Shown here in pieces: positions 23,666 through 32,662 of a DNA stretch of 64,000 bases. The position numbers were made by a program, and so were the translations under genes. Numbering within the stretch: the first letter of the stretch is position 1; every line of letters starts with the position of its first letter. The notes beneath the pieces are model-generated. The model was not told where the DNA came from. It ran no database searches and saw only the letters and a list, made by a program, of their open reading frames with translations. Source of the stretch: CBDIHH01 sp965279095 (GTDB lineage Bacteria; Pseudomonadota; Alphaproteobacteria; Caulobacterales; Caulobacteraceae); contig CBDIHH010000006.1 in assembly GCA_965279095.1 (NCBI GenBank), positions 372,001 to 436,000 on the forward strand, in the 5' to 3' direction.

Positions 23666-23807
23666 GGCCTCGGCCGGGGACGTGGTGGCGGCCCTGGACG
23701 GCCAGACAGCCCGGCTGGACATGGCCAATGGCCGGGTCGCCGACCTGATCGCCATCGCCGAGGCCTGCGACTCGGCGCTCAGACGCACGGCCGCAGGGGC
23801 GCGGTGA
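23484..23807 (+). CDS. Rz1-like outer-membrane spanin lipoprotein (overlapping frame)
   Basis: This 107-residue protein begins at a GTG within the Rz-like gene in another frame, overlapping it for about 180 bases. The signal sequence (LWILGCCLPLVCAC) ends in a lipobox-like VCAC, followed by a Pro-rich stretch (LPAPCSSLTPPSFRTPVPPV) typical of Rz1. The C-terminus (LDGQTARLDMANGRVADLIA) is helical. The partly nested layout is the hallmark of Rz/Rz1 pairs. Confidence 0.72.
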   Translation: MPPSWPRLAPARLWILGCCLPLVCACASIGRTATILPAPCSSLTPPSFRTPVPPVALLRPEASAGDVVAALDGQTARLDMANGRVADLIAIAEACDSALRRTAAGAR

Positions 23808-23819
23808 CCTCGGCTCAGC

Positions 23820-24020
23820 TCAGAGTGGAAACCCGTCCGGATCCACATCCCACTGGCGGGCCGGCGGGCCCTCGGCGAGAGCGGCCTCGATGGCGCTGAT
23901 GGTCGACTGGGTCATCAGCAGACGCTGCTGCACGGAAGAGCCCGAGCGCGAACTTGCCAGCAGGTTCACATCGCGCCAGCGCATCTGCTTGAGCATGGCC
24001 AGGTAGTCGGTGGGGGTCAT
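23820..24020 (-). CDS. Small hypothetical protein at end of phage module
   Basis: This 66-residue minus-strand protein has a good ribosome site (AAGGAG, 8 bases before the ATG). A helical stretch LLMTQSTISAIEAALAEGP is visible; no family was recognised. It is convergent with the spanin genes, with stops 13 bases apart, and marks the right end of the recognisable phage-like module. Confidence 0.55.
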   Translation of the reverse strand: MTPTDYLAMLKQMRWRDVNLLASSRSGSSVQQRLLMTQSTISAIEAALAEGPPARQWDVDPDGFPL

Positions 24021-24227
24021 GCGGGAACTCCTTGGACGTGCGCAGGCGGGAGGGCGCCGGTCGCCATCGCCAGCCTAGAGCCGCGCCGTTTCGAATGGAA
24101 TCCTTTGCAGCGCCAAAGGGCGCTCTGAACCGGCCGCCGGCAGCGAACCCGCCAAGGCCGGGCGCCACGCAGAATTCTCTTCCATTAAGCCGATCGTGGT
24201 AGTAGGAATTAAGCGCAGGAGATTGCC

Positions 24228-24374
24228 ATGTCCCTTACCTTTCAGACCAGCCACGCCCAGGCCCAGCGACCCGCGCTCACCTCACGGTCACGCGCCCTGT
24301 TGTTGGCCCTCGCGGGTTGCGGGGTCTTCTGGATGGGCGTTGTTGGCCTGACCGTCCAAGGCCTGATCTTCTAG
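24228..24374 (+). CDS. Very small membrane protein
   Basis: This 48-residue protein starts at 24228 after AGGAGA. The first ~20 residues are polar; the rest forms one membrane helix (ALLLALAGCGVFWMGVVGLT). It is followed 15 bases later by a second tiny membrane protein on the same strand. No family was recognised. The ribosome site and clean topology support it being real. The 207 bases before it hold no other gene. Confidence 0.45.
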   Translation: MSLTFQTSHAQAQRPALTSRSRALLLALAGCGVFWMGVVGLTVQGLIF

Positions 24375-24389
24375 TCGGGTCGACGCCTC

Positions 24390-24524
24390 ATGGCTTGGTG
24401 GCCCTGGATCAGCGATCCGAAACGACGGGCGGCCGTCCGCGAGTTCTGCCTCTATCTGGCGCTCATTCTCCTGATGCCCCTGTTCCAGATCGGTCTGGAG
24501 CAGATCATCGCGTGGCTGGGCTGA
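24390..24524 (+). CDS. Very small membrane protein
   Basis: This 44-residue protein opens MAWWPWISDPKRRAAVREFC and continues with one membrane helix (LYLALILLMPLFQIGLEQII). It lies directly behind another tiny membrane protein, perhaps in the same transcript. Positive charges before the helix suggest the N-terminus stays inside. No family was recognised; its ribosome site is weak. Confidence 0.4.
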   Translation: MAWWPWISDPKRRAAVREFCLYLALILLMPLFQIGLEQIIAWLG

Positions 24525-24630
24525 TCGCCGGCAGCAGGCCGAACAGGCAAGAGACTCGCGCCAAGCCCAGGCCGTGGCGACCCAAGGGCGCCGGCGCTGG
24601 CCCACCCGGATGGGCGGGCCAGCGACAGTC

Positions 24631-27600
24631 CTAGAGGATGAAGTCCGCCTGGCTCAGGGCATTGATCCCCGCCAGATGGATGAAGAAGTCCGCCTTGCCG
24701 TCGCCATTCACATCGCCAAGGACATAGGCGTCCGCGGCGTCGAGCTGGTAGCGGAGCTCTCCGGCCGTGTTGGAGAAGGCGGCCGTGCCGATGAAGGCGA
24801 AGCCGTCGTCTCCCGCGCCGTTGAGGGTATTGGCGTCCATCTGCGACAGGTCGATGAGGTCCGCGCCGCCGAAGTGGAAGTCGGTGATCGTATCCGCCGC
24901 GGTCGCTGTCTTGGCGCTGTCGCCCTTGAGGAAGACGAAGCGATCGGCGCCCAGTCCGCCGGTGAGCACATCCTGGCCGGTCCCCCCGGTCAGCACATCG
25001 TCCCCGTTGGCGCCATTCAGCCCATCGGCGCCGGAGCCGCCGAAGATGTTGTCCGCCCCTGCCGAGCCGGTGACGACGTCGTCACCGGCCTTGGCGTCGA
25101 TGAGCGCGACGTCGGTGAGCACGATGGCCGACAGGTCGATGGTGTCCGCAGCGCCTGAACCGAGGATCTTGAAGTCGGCGTAGCCGTCTCCGCTGATCGC
25201 CTCGATGCCGGTGATGGAGCCCCAGGTGAGGGAGGCGCCGTCCGCGCCGGCGCGGATGGTGTCGAAGCCGTCGCCGCCATCGATGGACACCGGCTTGGCC
25301 ATGCCCTCGAGGATGAAGACGTCATCCCCCGCGTCGCCGAAGAGGGCGCCGGCCTTGCCGGCCGCCTCGAAGGTATCCGCGCCGCCGCCGCCGTGGACCA
25401 CGTGGCTGGATTTGCTGCCGCTGAAGACGTCGTCGAAGTCCGAACCGACGACCTGTTCGATGCTGGACAGCTTGTCGCCCACCGCCTCGCCGAAGGCCCC
25501 GCGGCCGTTCAGCAGGTTGACGGAGACGCCGCTCGTGGCGTCGGCGTAGCTGACGGTGTCAATCCCATCCCCGCCGTTGAGCCGGTCGCCGCCGAGTCCG
25601 CCGTTGAGGACGTCGTCGCCTCCAGCGCCGTTGAGGATGTCATTGCCGGCCAGGCCCTTGATGATGTCCGCGTCCGCGGTGCCATCCAGGGTTTCGTTAG
25701 CGGCCGTTCCGATCACGACATTGGTGTTGTAGATGCCGGTTACGACGATCGACAGCTGAGCCGCATCGATAAGGCCCTGGGCGTCCGCCACCTGATAGGT
25801 GAAGGTCTCGGTCGCGGTTTCGCCCTCAGCGAGTGCCACAGTGGCCGGACGGTTGTTGTCCAGGGCGTAGCTGTAGCTGCCGTCCGGGTTCAAGGTCAGG
25901 TCGCCGTAGGCCCCGGCGATGACTGTGGCCGCCGCGACGGCGGTGAACCCGCCGCCCGCCGCTTCGCTCCCGGCGCGGCCGCCAGCGACGTGGAGGCTCT
26001 CGCCTCCGCCCTGAACGAGGTCGACGTCGGTATCGTTGTTGAGGACGTTGCCGGTGACCGCGGCGACGCTGCCCTCGGTCACGCCCGCCGCGCTGTCGTC
26101 CTGGCCGACGGGCGCATCGTTGCGCAGGGCGATCTCGCCCGGCGAGCCGATTTCAGTGGTGTGGTTGACCGCGTTGAACGCCGCATTGGTCCCGGCCGCG
26201 CTGATCGTGGTGATCGTCGCATTGTTGAGGCCGGCGGCATTGTCGAAGGTGGCGAACGGACCGATCGGCGAGGCCCCGAAGGTGACGCTTGCTCGAAGGG
26301 CGTTGGTCGCGTCGTAAAGATTGACCGCATCGCCCCCCGTCCCAAGGCCGACGCCGGCCCCGGTGTAGGCGCCGAACTGAAGGTGCGCCGGGGCGTTGCC
26401 GCCGAACCAGGTGTTGATGAAGGTCGCCTTGGCGGCGGCCAGATTGGTCGTCTCCAGGAAGATGACCGATTCGCCGGCCCCGATGCTGCTGACCCCTGTC
26501 AGGGCGACCGCCGCGGCGGGGGAGCCCGAACTGTCGTCCATCTTCCAGCCGCTGATGTCGATCGCGGCGACCGTGGTGTTGGTGACCTCGAACCAGTCAG
26601 CCCCCACGGGGCTGCTGCCGCTGGACCACGGGGCGACCTCGGAGATGAACAGCTTGCCGACTGTGCCGGGCGAGCCGATCTCCGCTGGATCGTTCACAGC
26701 GGCGAAGGCGCCGTTGGTTCCGACGGTGCTGAGCGTGGAGATGGTCGCATTGTTGAGGCCGGCGGCGTTGTTGAAGGTCTTGAACGGCCCTGCGGGCGAC
26801 GGCCCGAAGGAGACGTTGGCCTGCAGCACGCCCGCGCTGTTGTACACATTCACGGCGTCTCCGCCGGTGCTGAGACCCACGCCCGAGCCGGTGTAGGTCC
26901 CGATCTGCACCCCCGCCGGCGCCGCCCCGCCGAACCAGGTGTTGATGAAGGCGGCGATGGTGGTCGCGGGCGCGGCTGATTCCAGGAAGATCGCCGAAGC
27001 GCCGGCCGCGATGGTGGTCACGCCGCTGAGCGCCACCGCATTGGCGAAGGCGTTGGAGTTGTCGTCCATCTTCCAGCCCGTGATATCCAGGGCGCTGGAG
27101 CCGTTGTTGGTGATTTCGAACCAGTCGGCGGCCACCGGGCTGCTTCCGCTCGACCACGGGGCGACTTCGGAGATGTAGACGTTGGGCAGGGTGTTCTCGT
27201 TGACGATGTTCGAGACGGCCAGGGTGTAGGCGGTCGTGGCGTCGGGCGTCGCGCCCACGCTGGCGTCATCGACGTTCACGGAAACCGAATAGCTGGCCTT
27301 GGTCTCGAAATCGAGGACGACGCCCGCCTTGATGTACAGGCCGGTGGAATCCACCTCGAACGACGCGGCGTCGGCGCCGCTGACCGAGAGCGCGTTCGCG
27401 CCCAGCCCATCGTCGGTGACCGACACGTCCGCGACCTTGATGCGAGCCGCCGTGCTGGTGTTCTCGTCGATGGCGGCCACGGCGTTAGCCAGGGTCACAG
27501 CGGTCGGCGCCGCGTTTGCCGCTGCTGAGGGGGCATAGACCCACAATTGCGGGTGATCGAAATCGCCGCCGCCGTTCTCGCTGACGAGGTAGAGGTTCCC

Positions 27601-28386
27601 GTCGCGATCCATGGTGATGCCTTCGTGCTGTTGAGCAACGACATCGAGAGGATTGCCGGGGTCGGAGACGATCGTCAGGGTGCTGATCACTGTGCCGGCG
27701 CGATCGACTTCGACGACCTTGCCGGACTCTTGGCTCAAGATGAGAAGGTGGGTTTCGTCGGCCGCTCCGCTTAGGGCCGGGTTGTTGGACAGCGCGTAGA
27801 CATCGGCGATATCCAGAACGCCGAGCAGGGTCGGATCAAACAGGTTGACGGAGTTGACCGTCGACGCCGAGCCATTGCTGGCCGTGTCATTGGCAAAGTC
27901 TATGGTCGTCTGGAAGACGCCTTCCGGGCTCTTTTCTTTGACGAAGATAAAGCCGCCGGTCAGCGGATCGTAGGAAAGGCCCTCCAGACCCACGTTGCCG
28001 ACGTTAGTCCCGAGGTGCGCCGTCAGGGCGCCGCCGCGCGCCAGGGTCGACCCGGCGGCGTAAGTGAATTCCACCGCGTTGCGATCGCGCTCCTCGGTCA
28101 TGACGAACTTGCCGCCGCCGATATAGGTGAGGCCCTCGGGATCGAAGAAGTCGGTGCCCTGGGGGCTGCTTCCCGGGGCCAGCGTCATGGAATTGATCAG
28201 GGCGCCGGTCTTGCTGACCTGGACGATGGACGTGCCGCCATCGCCGACGACGAACAGGCTGTCGGTGTCCCAGTTGTAGGTGACCGCCGAGGCTTCCTGG
28301 GCCAGGACGCTGTTGGTGGGGGCGGTGGTGCGGGTGGGTTCGGGAAGATCGTAGCGGCCGATCCGGACATAGTTCGACAGGTCCAT
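24631..28386 (-). CDS. Large secreted RTX protein: SdiA-regulated/phytase-like + two lamin-tail + VCBS domains
   Basis: This 1251-residue protein is built in blocks. Residues ~15-290 form an SdiA-regulated/phytase-like beta-propeller (VTYNWDTDSLFVVGDGG, DPEGLTYIGGGKFVMTEERD, QQHEGITMDRDGNLYLVSEN). Residues ~290-398 are cadherin-like. Two lamin-tail domains of ~177 residues, each opening ISEVAPWSSGSSPV, occupy ~400-750. A VCBS-like domain (~752-885) is followed by RTX calcium-binding repeats (DILNGAGGDDVLNGG and others) and a C-terminal FxxDxIxLxxM-type secretion end. There is no Sec signal; RTX repeats point to type I export, but no transporter is in the window. Likely an extracellular phosphatase or adhesin-like surface protein. 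Confidence 0.85.
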   Translation of the reverse strand: MDLSNYVRIGRYDLPEPTRTTAPTNSVLAQEASAVTYNWDTDSLFVVGDGGTSIVQVSKTGALINSMTLAPGSSPQGTDFFDPEGLTYIGGGKFVMTEERDRNAVEFTYAAGSTLARGGALTAHLGTNVGNVGLEGLSYDPLTGGFIFVKEKSPEGVFQTTIDFANDTASNGSASTVNSVNLFDPTLLGVLDIADVYALSNNPALSGAADETHLLILSQESGKVVEVDRAGTVISTLTIVSDPGNPLDVVAQQHEGITMDRDGNLYLVSENGGGDFDHPQLWVYAPSAAANAAPTAVTLANAVAAIDENTSTAARIKVADVSVTDDGLGANALSVSGADAASFEVDSTGLYIKAGVVLDFETKASYSVSVNVDDASVGATPDATTAYTLAVSNIVNENTLPNVYISEVAPWSSGSSPVAADWFEITNNGSSALDITGWKMDDNSNAFANAVALSGVTTIAAGASAIFLESAAPATTIAAFINTWFGGAAPAGVQIGTYTGSGVGLSTGGDAVNVYNSAGVLQANVSFGPSPAGPFKTFNNAAGLNNATISTLSTVGTNGAFAAVNDPAEIGSPGTVGKLFISEVAPWSSGSSPVGADWFEVTNTTVAAIDISGWKMDDSSGSPAAAVALTGVSSIGAGESVIFLETTNLAAAKATFINTWFGGNAPAHLQFGAYTGAGVGLGTGGDAVNLYDATNALRASVTFGASPIGPFATFDNAAGLNNATITTISAAGTNAAFNAVNHTTEIGSPGEIALRNDAPVGQDDSAAGVTEGSVAAVTGNVLNNDTDVDLVQGGGESLHVAGGRAGSEAAGGGFTAVAAATVIAGAYGDLTLNPDGSYSYALDNNRPATVALAEGETATETFTYQVADAQGLIDAAQLSIVVTGIYNTNVVIGTAANETLDGTADADIIKGLAGNDILNGAGGDDVLNGGLGGDRLNGGDGIDTVSYADATSGVSVNLLNGRGAFGEAVGDKLSSIEQVVGSDFDDVFSGSKSSHVVHGGGGADTFEAAGKAGALFGDAGDDVFILEGMAKPVSIDGGDGFDTIRAGADGASLTWGSITGIEAISGDGYADFKILGSGAADTIDLSAIVLTDVALIDAKAGDDVVTGSAGADNIFGGSGADGLNGANGDDVLTGGTGQDVLTGGLGADRFVFLKGDSAKTATAADTITDFHFGGADLIDLSQMDANTLNGAGDDGFAFIGTAAFSNTAGELRYQLDAADAYVLGDVNGDGKADFFIHLAGINALSQADFIL

Positions 28387-28862
28387 GGTCGTTCTCCAAA
28401 TGGGGGCGCCGCCGGGTGACGGGGGCCGACAGTCCAGGGGGCAGACGTTGCAACCTGCGCTCGAAGCGAAGGCCAGACAGAAGGGCGGCGCCGGAAAGGG
28501 CGCTGCGGGGATTGTTCGAGCGACGATCTATCGGCGGTTCATGAAGGGCGGATGACAGAGGCAACGAGTTATTAACCAGGGCCGCCGGCGTCATTACCTC
28601 GCTCAACGCTCTATGCTTCTGTGGCGTGGCGCCGTGTTGGCAGGGCTCTTCAATTGCGGGGGGAATTATTCAACCGCACGCAAGTCCATGGTGGCTATCG
28701 CGTCTGGGGACCCAACCGTTCGCGGTCACCAGCGGGGTGGGGGGACTTGGTTGGGTGGGCAGGCCTTCCAGTTCGCCATCGACACCCCCTGTGCGTCGAC
28801 TAACATGATGGGCACAGCGCAGGCGGGGCCGGGTTCGGCGACCGACGGCCAAGGCAGGGCGG
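28387..28862. other. Intergenic region between RTX gene and heme oxygenase
   Basis: This 476-base gap separates divergent genes and should hold both promoters. An AT-richer stretch near 28545-28690 is the likely location. An open frame from 28613 lacks coding character and runs into the heme oxygenase gene in another frame, so it was not accepted. Confidence 0.4.
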
Positions 28863-29501
28863 ATGGGCGGGGCGATGCGGGCAGCGGACGGGTCCAGTCT
28901 CAGATTCCGTCTGCGGCGGTCGACAGCGGCCGCCCACCAGCAGTTGGAAGACCTGATCGGCATCGATTCCCGTTGCCGGGACCGCGACCGGTATCGCGAC
29001 CTGCTGGCGATGTTCTGGGGGTTCTACGCGCCCCTCGAGGCGGCGCTGGCGCAGATCGACTGGCGAGGGACCGGGCTTGATTTCGCCGAACGCCGCAAGC
29101 TGCCTTGGCTGACCGCGGACCTTATCGCCCTCGGCTGGTCGTCCACCAGGATCGCGGCCTTGCCGCAGGCCAGCCTAGGGCATCGGCCGGAGGGTTTGGC
29201 AGACGGCCTAGGCGTTCTCTATGTCCTCGAGGGCTCGACCCTCGGCGGCCAGACCATCGTGCCGATCGTCCAGGAGGCGCTCGGCCTGTCCCCCGAATGC
29301 GGCGCCCGTTTCTTTTCGAGCTATGGGCCGGAGGTCGGTCGCATGTGGCGCGGCTATGTGGCCGCACTCGAGGGCGAGGGGGCCAATCCGCAGACGGCGG
29401 AGCGCATCGAGCAGTCCGCCCTGCTCGGATTCGAGAGCCTGATGGGATGGGCGGCGGACTGTTCCATCTCGGCCGTCAACGGACGCGACCATGTCCATTG
29501 A
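28863..29501 (+). CDS. bphO: Biliverdin-producing heme oxygenase
   Basis: This 212-residue protein fits the bacterial heme oxygenase family. The proximal heme ligand is the His in STAAAHQQLE near residue 26; GVLYVLEGSTLGGQ carries the conserved distal-helix Gly-rich pattern. It opens heme with O2 and reductant to biliverdin, CO and iron, supplying the chromophore of the phytochrome encoded next. The two genes overlap by 11 bases, so synthesis of chromophore and apoprotein is coupled. An ATG at 28875 is an alternative start. Confidence 0.9.
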   Translation: MGGAMRAADGSSLRFRLRRSTAAAHQQLEDLIGIDSRCRDRDRYRDLLAMFWGFYAPLEAALAQIDWRGTGLDFAERRKLPWLTADLIALGWSSTRIAALPQASLGHRPEGLADGLGVLYVLEGSTLGGQTIVPIVQEALGLSPECGARFFSSYGPEVGRMWRGYVAALEGEGANPQTAERIEQSALLGFESLMGWAADCSISAVNGRDHVH

Positions 29502-31791
29502 CACCGTCGCCTTCGGCGCCGCCGACGTCAGCAACTGCGACCGAGAGCAGATCCACAACCCTGGATCCATTCAGCCGCACGGCTGCCTGCTGGCGTTTCG
29601 GAGCGAGGATCTGGTGATCACTCACGCCGCCGGCGCCGGCCTCGCCCTGCTTGGGGCGCCCCCGCCGGCGCTGCTCGGATCGCGCCTGGGGGACCATTTC
29701 GGGCAGGAGCCGGCACTGGCCCTCAAGGCGGCTGCGGAGATGGCGACCGCTGGCCGACGACTGGTGTCCATTCATCCGACGGGGACGACGGCCGCCTATG
29801 ATCGCGATGTACTGGTTCACGAGACCGACGGCCTTTTGGTGCTGGAGTTGGAGCCCGACCTGGGGGGCGTCGCGGGCGACACCTTCAGTCTGGTCCAGGA
29901 CATGGTGGCCAGGATCCAGCGGTTCGATTCGGTAAGCGGATTTTGCCGCGGCCTTGTCGATTGCGTGAGCGACCTGTCCGGTTTCGACCGAGTCATGGTC
30001 TATCGCTTTCTGTCCGACGGCAGTGGATCGGTAGAGGCGGAGGCCCATGCCGATGGCATGGAGCCCTATCTCGGACTTCGCTACCCGGCTTCGGACATTC
30101 CCGCCCAGGCCCGGGATCTCTACCTGCGCAATACGCTGCGGCTGATCCCCGACTCCACCTATTCGCCGGCGCCGATCCACGCCGCGTCCGGGAAGGACGG
30201 CCCCCTGGACCTCAGCCACAGCGTGTTGAGGAGCGTCTCGCCGCTGCACCTGGAGTATCTGGCCAACATGGGGGTGGCCGCCTCCATGTCGATCTCGATC
30301 GTGGTCGAGCGGCGGCTGTGGGGCCTGATCGCCTGCCATCATCGGCAGCCGCGCCTTCTGCCGTCGCGCCTGCGCGTGGCCCTGGACCTGTTCGGTCAGA
30401 TGGCCTCCTTCCAGCTGGAAACCCGGCTGGGCGCCGAGGCCTTGGCCGACCGCCGTGGCCGCACCTCGATCCACGAATCGCTGATCGCCGAGCTGGCCGG
30501 CCAGCCGGACATGGCTGCAGGCTTTCAGGGGCTGTCGAAACGGTTGATCGACTATGTCCCTTCCAGCGGCCTAGCGCTGTTGATCGACGGGGCCTTCAGC
30601 AGCGTCGGCCAGACTCCTGCAGAGGGAGAGGTCAGGCGACTGGTCGACTGGCTGAACCGGTCTGTCAGGGACGGGGTGTTCCATACGGACAGGCTGACGG
30701 ACCATTATCCTGCCGCGGCAGGGTTCGCGCGGGTCGGCAGCGGGATCCTGGCCCTTTCGGTATCGCGGACGCCGCGCGACTATCTGATCTGGTTCCGGCC
30801 GGAACAGGTGCGCCAGGTCCGCTGGGCGGGCGACCCAAACAAGCCTGTCGATATCGCCACGGGGCGCCTTTCGCCCCGCAAGAGCTTCAACGACTGGCTG
30901 CAGCAGGTGGAGCGGCAGTCGGAGCCTTGGAGCGCGCTGGATATCCATACCGTGGAGGCGCTGCGGGTTTCGCTCCTGGAAGTGGTTCTGACCCACGTGG
31001 ACCAACTGGCCCGCGAGCGCGAGCGGGCCCGGGTCCAGCAACAGGCGCTTCTGGTCGAACTCGACGATAGAATCGCGCAGTGGGAGTTGACGGCCGAGCA
31101 GCTGAAGGTCGAGAGCGACCGTCGCACCGTCCTGGAGACCGAACTGTCGCAGGTGCTCCGGCGAACGGTGCTCGAGCAGGAATCGGAACGTCAGCGGATC
31201 GCCCGGGAATTGCATGACAGCCTGGGCCAATACCTGACCGCGATGCAGCTGGACCTGGACAGCATCACCCGTGACGCCTCGGTCAGCGAGTCGATCCGCA
31301 CCCGGATCGACCGTCTCAAGGGGCTCACGGCCGATGCGGGCCATGAGGTGAATCACCTGGCCTGGGAGATACGGCCCACCGCCCTGGACGACATGGGCTT
31401 GCAGCGGGCCCTCGAGCAATTTCTGGAGGAATGGAGCGAGCGATCGCCTTTGCAATTCGATCTGCACCTGACGCTGGAAGACCGTCGGCTGAGCCTGGCG
31501 ATTGAGACGACCCTCTACCGGGCGGCCCAGGAGGCGGTTCGCAATATCATCAAGCACGCAGAGGCCACGCGGGCTGGCGTGATCCTGGAGGCGTCCGACA
31601 GTGAGGTCCGGCTTATCGTTGAGGACGACGGCAAGGGGTTCGCCGTGGAGGAGCGCGCGCCCAAGGCCGGAGAGTCCGAGCGGCTCGGACTATTGGGTGT
31701 TCGCGAACGCCTCGCTCTGATAGGCGGCTCTCTCGAAATCGAAACCTCCCCCGGCCAGGGCACGACGCTGATCATCCATGTGCCCCTCTAG
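29491..31791 (+). CDS. bphP: Bacteriophytochrome histidine kinase
   Basis: This 766-residue red/far-red sensor has PAS (~1-110), GAF (~125-310), PHY (~320-500) and a NarX-type kinase (~545-766). The biliverdin-binding Cys is residue 16 (SNCDRE). The GAF domain has YPASDIPAQA and SVSPLHLEYLANMGV; the PHY tongue has SPRKSF. The kinase has RIARELHDSLGQ (phospho-His) and ATPase motifs VEDDGKGF and GLLGVRERL. The HisKA_3 type of kinase, instead of the usual phytochrome HWE/HisKA, fits the NarL-type regulator encoded downstream. Confidence 0.95.
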   Translation: MSIDTVAFGAADVSNCDREQIHNPGSIQPHGCLLAFRSEDLVITHAAGAGLALLGAPPPALLGSRLGDHFGQEPALALKAAAEMATAGRRLVSIHPTGTTAAYDRDVLVHETDGLLVLELEPDLGGVAGDTFSLVQDMVARIQRFDSVSGFCRGLVDCVSDLSGFDRVMVYRFLSDGSGSVEAEAHADGMEPYLGLRYPASDIPAQARDLYLRNTLRLIPDSTYSPAPIHAASGKDGPLDLSHSVLRSVSPLHLEYLANMGVAASMSISIVVERRLWGLIACHHRQPRLLPSRLRVALDLFGQMASFQLETRLGAEALADRRGRTSIHESLIAELAGQPDMAAGFQGLSKRLIDYVPSSGLALLIDGAFSSVGQTPAEGEVRRLVDWLNRSVRDGVFHTDRLTDHYPAAAGFARVGSGILALSVSRTPRDYLIWFRPEQVRQVRWAGDPNKPVDIATGRLSPRKSFNDWLQQVERQSEPWSALDIHTVEALRVSLLEVVLTHVDQLARERERARVQQQALLVELDDRIAQWELTAEQLKVESDRRTVLETELSQVLRRTVLEQESERQRIARELHDSLGQYLTAMQLDLDSITRDASVSESIRTRIDRLKGLTADAGHEVNHLAWEIRPTALDDMGLQRALEQFLEEWSERSPLQFDLHLTLEDRRLSLAIETTLYRAAQEAVRNIIKHAEATRAGVILEASDSEVRLIVEDDGKGFAVEERAPKAGESERLGLLGVRERLALIGGSLEIETSPGQGTTLIIHVPL

Positions 31792-31827
31792 ATCCAGGGA
31801 TCAGCGACCAAGACCGAGGGCCGCGCC

Positions 31828-32496
31828 ATGACCGCCATACAGGCCCAGGCGCCCGCCCTGCGCGTGCTTTTGGCGGACGATCACCCTGTCGTCCTCGCGG
31901 GGGTCAAGGCCCTCGTGGAGGCCGACCATAGTTTCGTGGTCGTCGGCGAAGCCAGCGATGGCCGAACGACCGTTCGCATGGCCAGCCGGTTGAAGCCTGA
32001 CATCCTGATCCTCGACATCTCGATGCCGGAGCTGAACGGTCTGAAGGTCGCCGAGTTGCTCGCCAGCGCCTGTCCGAACTGCAAGATCCTCATCCTCACC
32101 GTACATGAGGATAGGGGCTATGTGCGGCAATTGCTGGGGCTAGGCGTGTGCGGCTATCTGCTCAAACGTTCGGCGACGGAGGAGTTGATCCGGGCCCTGC
32201 ACGCCATCACCGCTGGCGGCCTGTATCTGGATCCAGCGATCGCCATGAAGGCGGTGGGCTTGGCGGTGGCGCGGGGGAGCGAAGATGCTCCCTCGGGCGG
32301 CGAGCTCAGCCAGCGGGAGACCGAGGTGATCCGCCTGACCGCCTCCGGACACAGCAACAAGTCCGTGGCCGCGGTGCTCGGCATAGGCGTGAAGAGCGTC
32401 GAAACCTACCGGGCGCGGGCGATGGAAAAGCTGGGCTTCCGCACCCGGGTCGAGCTGGTTCGCTTCGCCATTGGCAAAGGCTGGCTGGAATCCTGA
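31828..32496 (+). CDS. NarL/LuxR-type response regulator, partner of the phytochrome
   Basis: This 222-residue protein has a receiver domain (acidic pair at 17-18, phosphoacceptor Asp63 in ILILDISMPE, Lys in YLLKRS) and a C-terminal LuxR helix-turn-helix (LSQRETEVIRLTASGHSNKS, then VKSVETYRARAMEKLG). It starts 36 bases after the kinase gene and is the obvious phosphorylation target. In related phototrophs such regulators adjust photosynthesis genes to light; the targets here are unknown. A terminator follows at 32525. Confidence 0.93.
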   Translation: MTAIQAQAPALRVLLADDHPVVLAGVKALVEADHSFVVVGEASDGRTTVRMASRLKPDILILDISMPELNGLKVAELLASACPNCKILILTVHEDRGYVRQLLGLGVCGYLLKRSATEELIRALHAITAGGLYLDPAIAMKAVGLAVARGSEDAPSGGELSQRETEVIRLTASGHSNKSVAAVLGIGVKSVETYRARAMEKLGFRTRVELVRFAIGKGWLES

Positions 32497-32524
32497 GACG
32501 AGAAGTCAGGAAAACCCTGACGTC

Positions 32525-32545
32525 GCTGGGGATTTCCCAGCTTTT
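32525..32545 (+). terminator. Rho-independent terminator after the response regulator
   Basis: GCTGGG pairs with CCCAGC around a GATTT loop, followed by TTTT. It lies 29 bases after the regulator stop. Confidence 0.75.
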
Positions 32546-32662
32546 CAAGCGGTTCTGAAGCAGTACGACCTGGGCTTGGTCCTGTGGGTAAGGATCGGCG
32601 TGCGATTCCTTGGGCGGCTCGATGAACCACTTCCCGAACCGTGGCGCCTGAGATTCGGCGGC

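Noticed and set aside
28613..29080. Frame of 155 codons before bphO
   Set aside because: It is compositionally random, overlaps bphO in another frame and has no recognisable domain.
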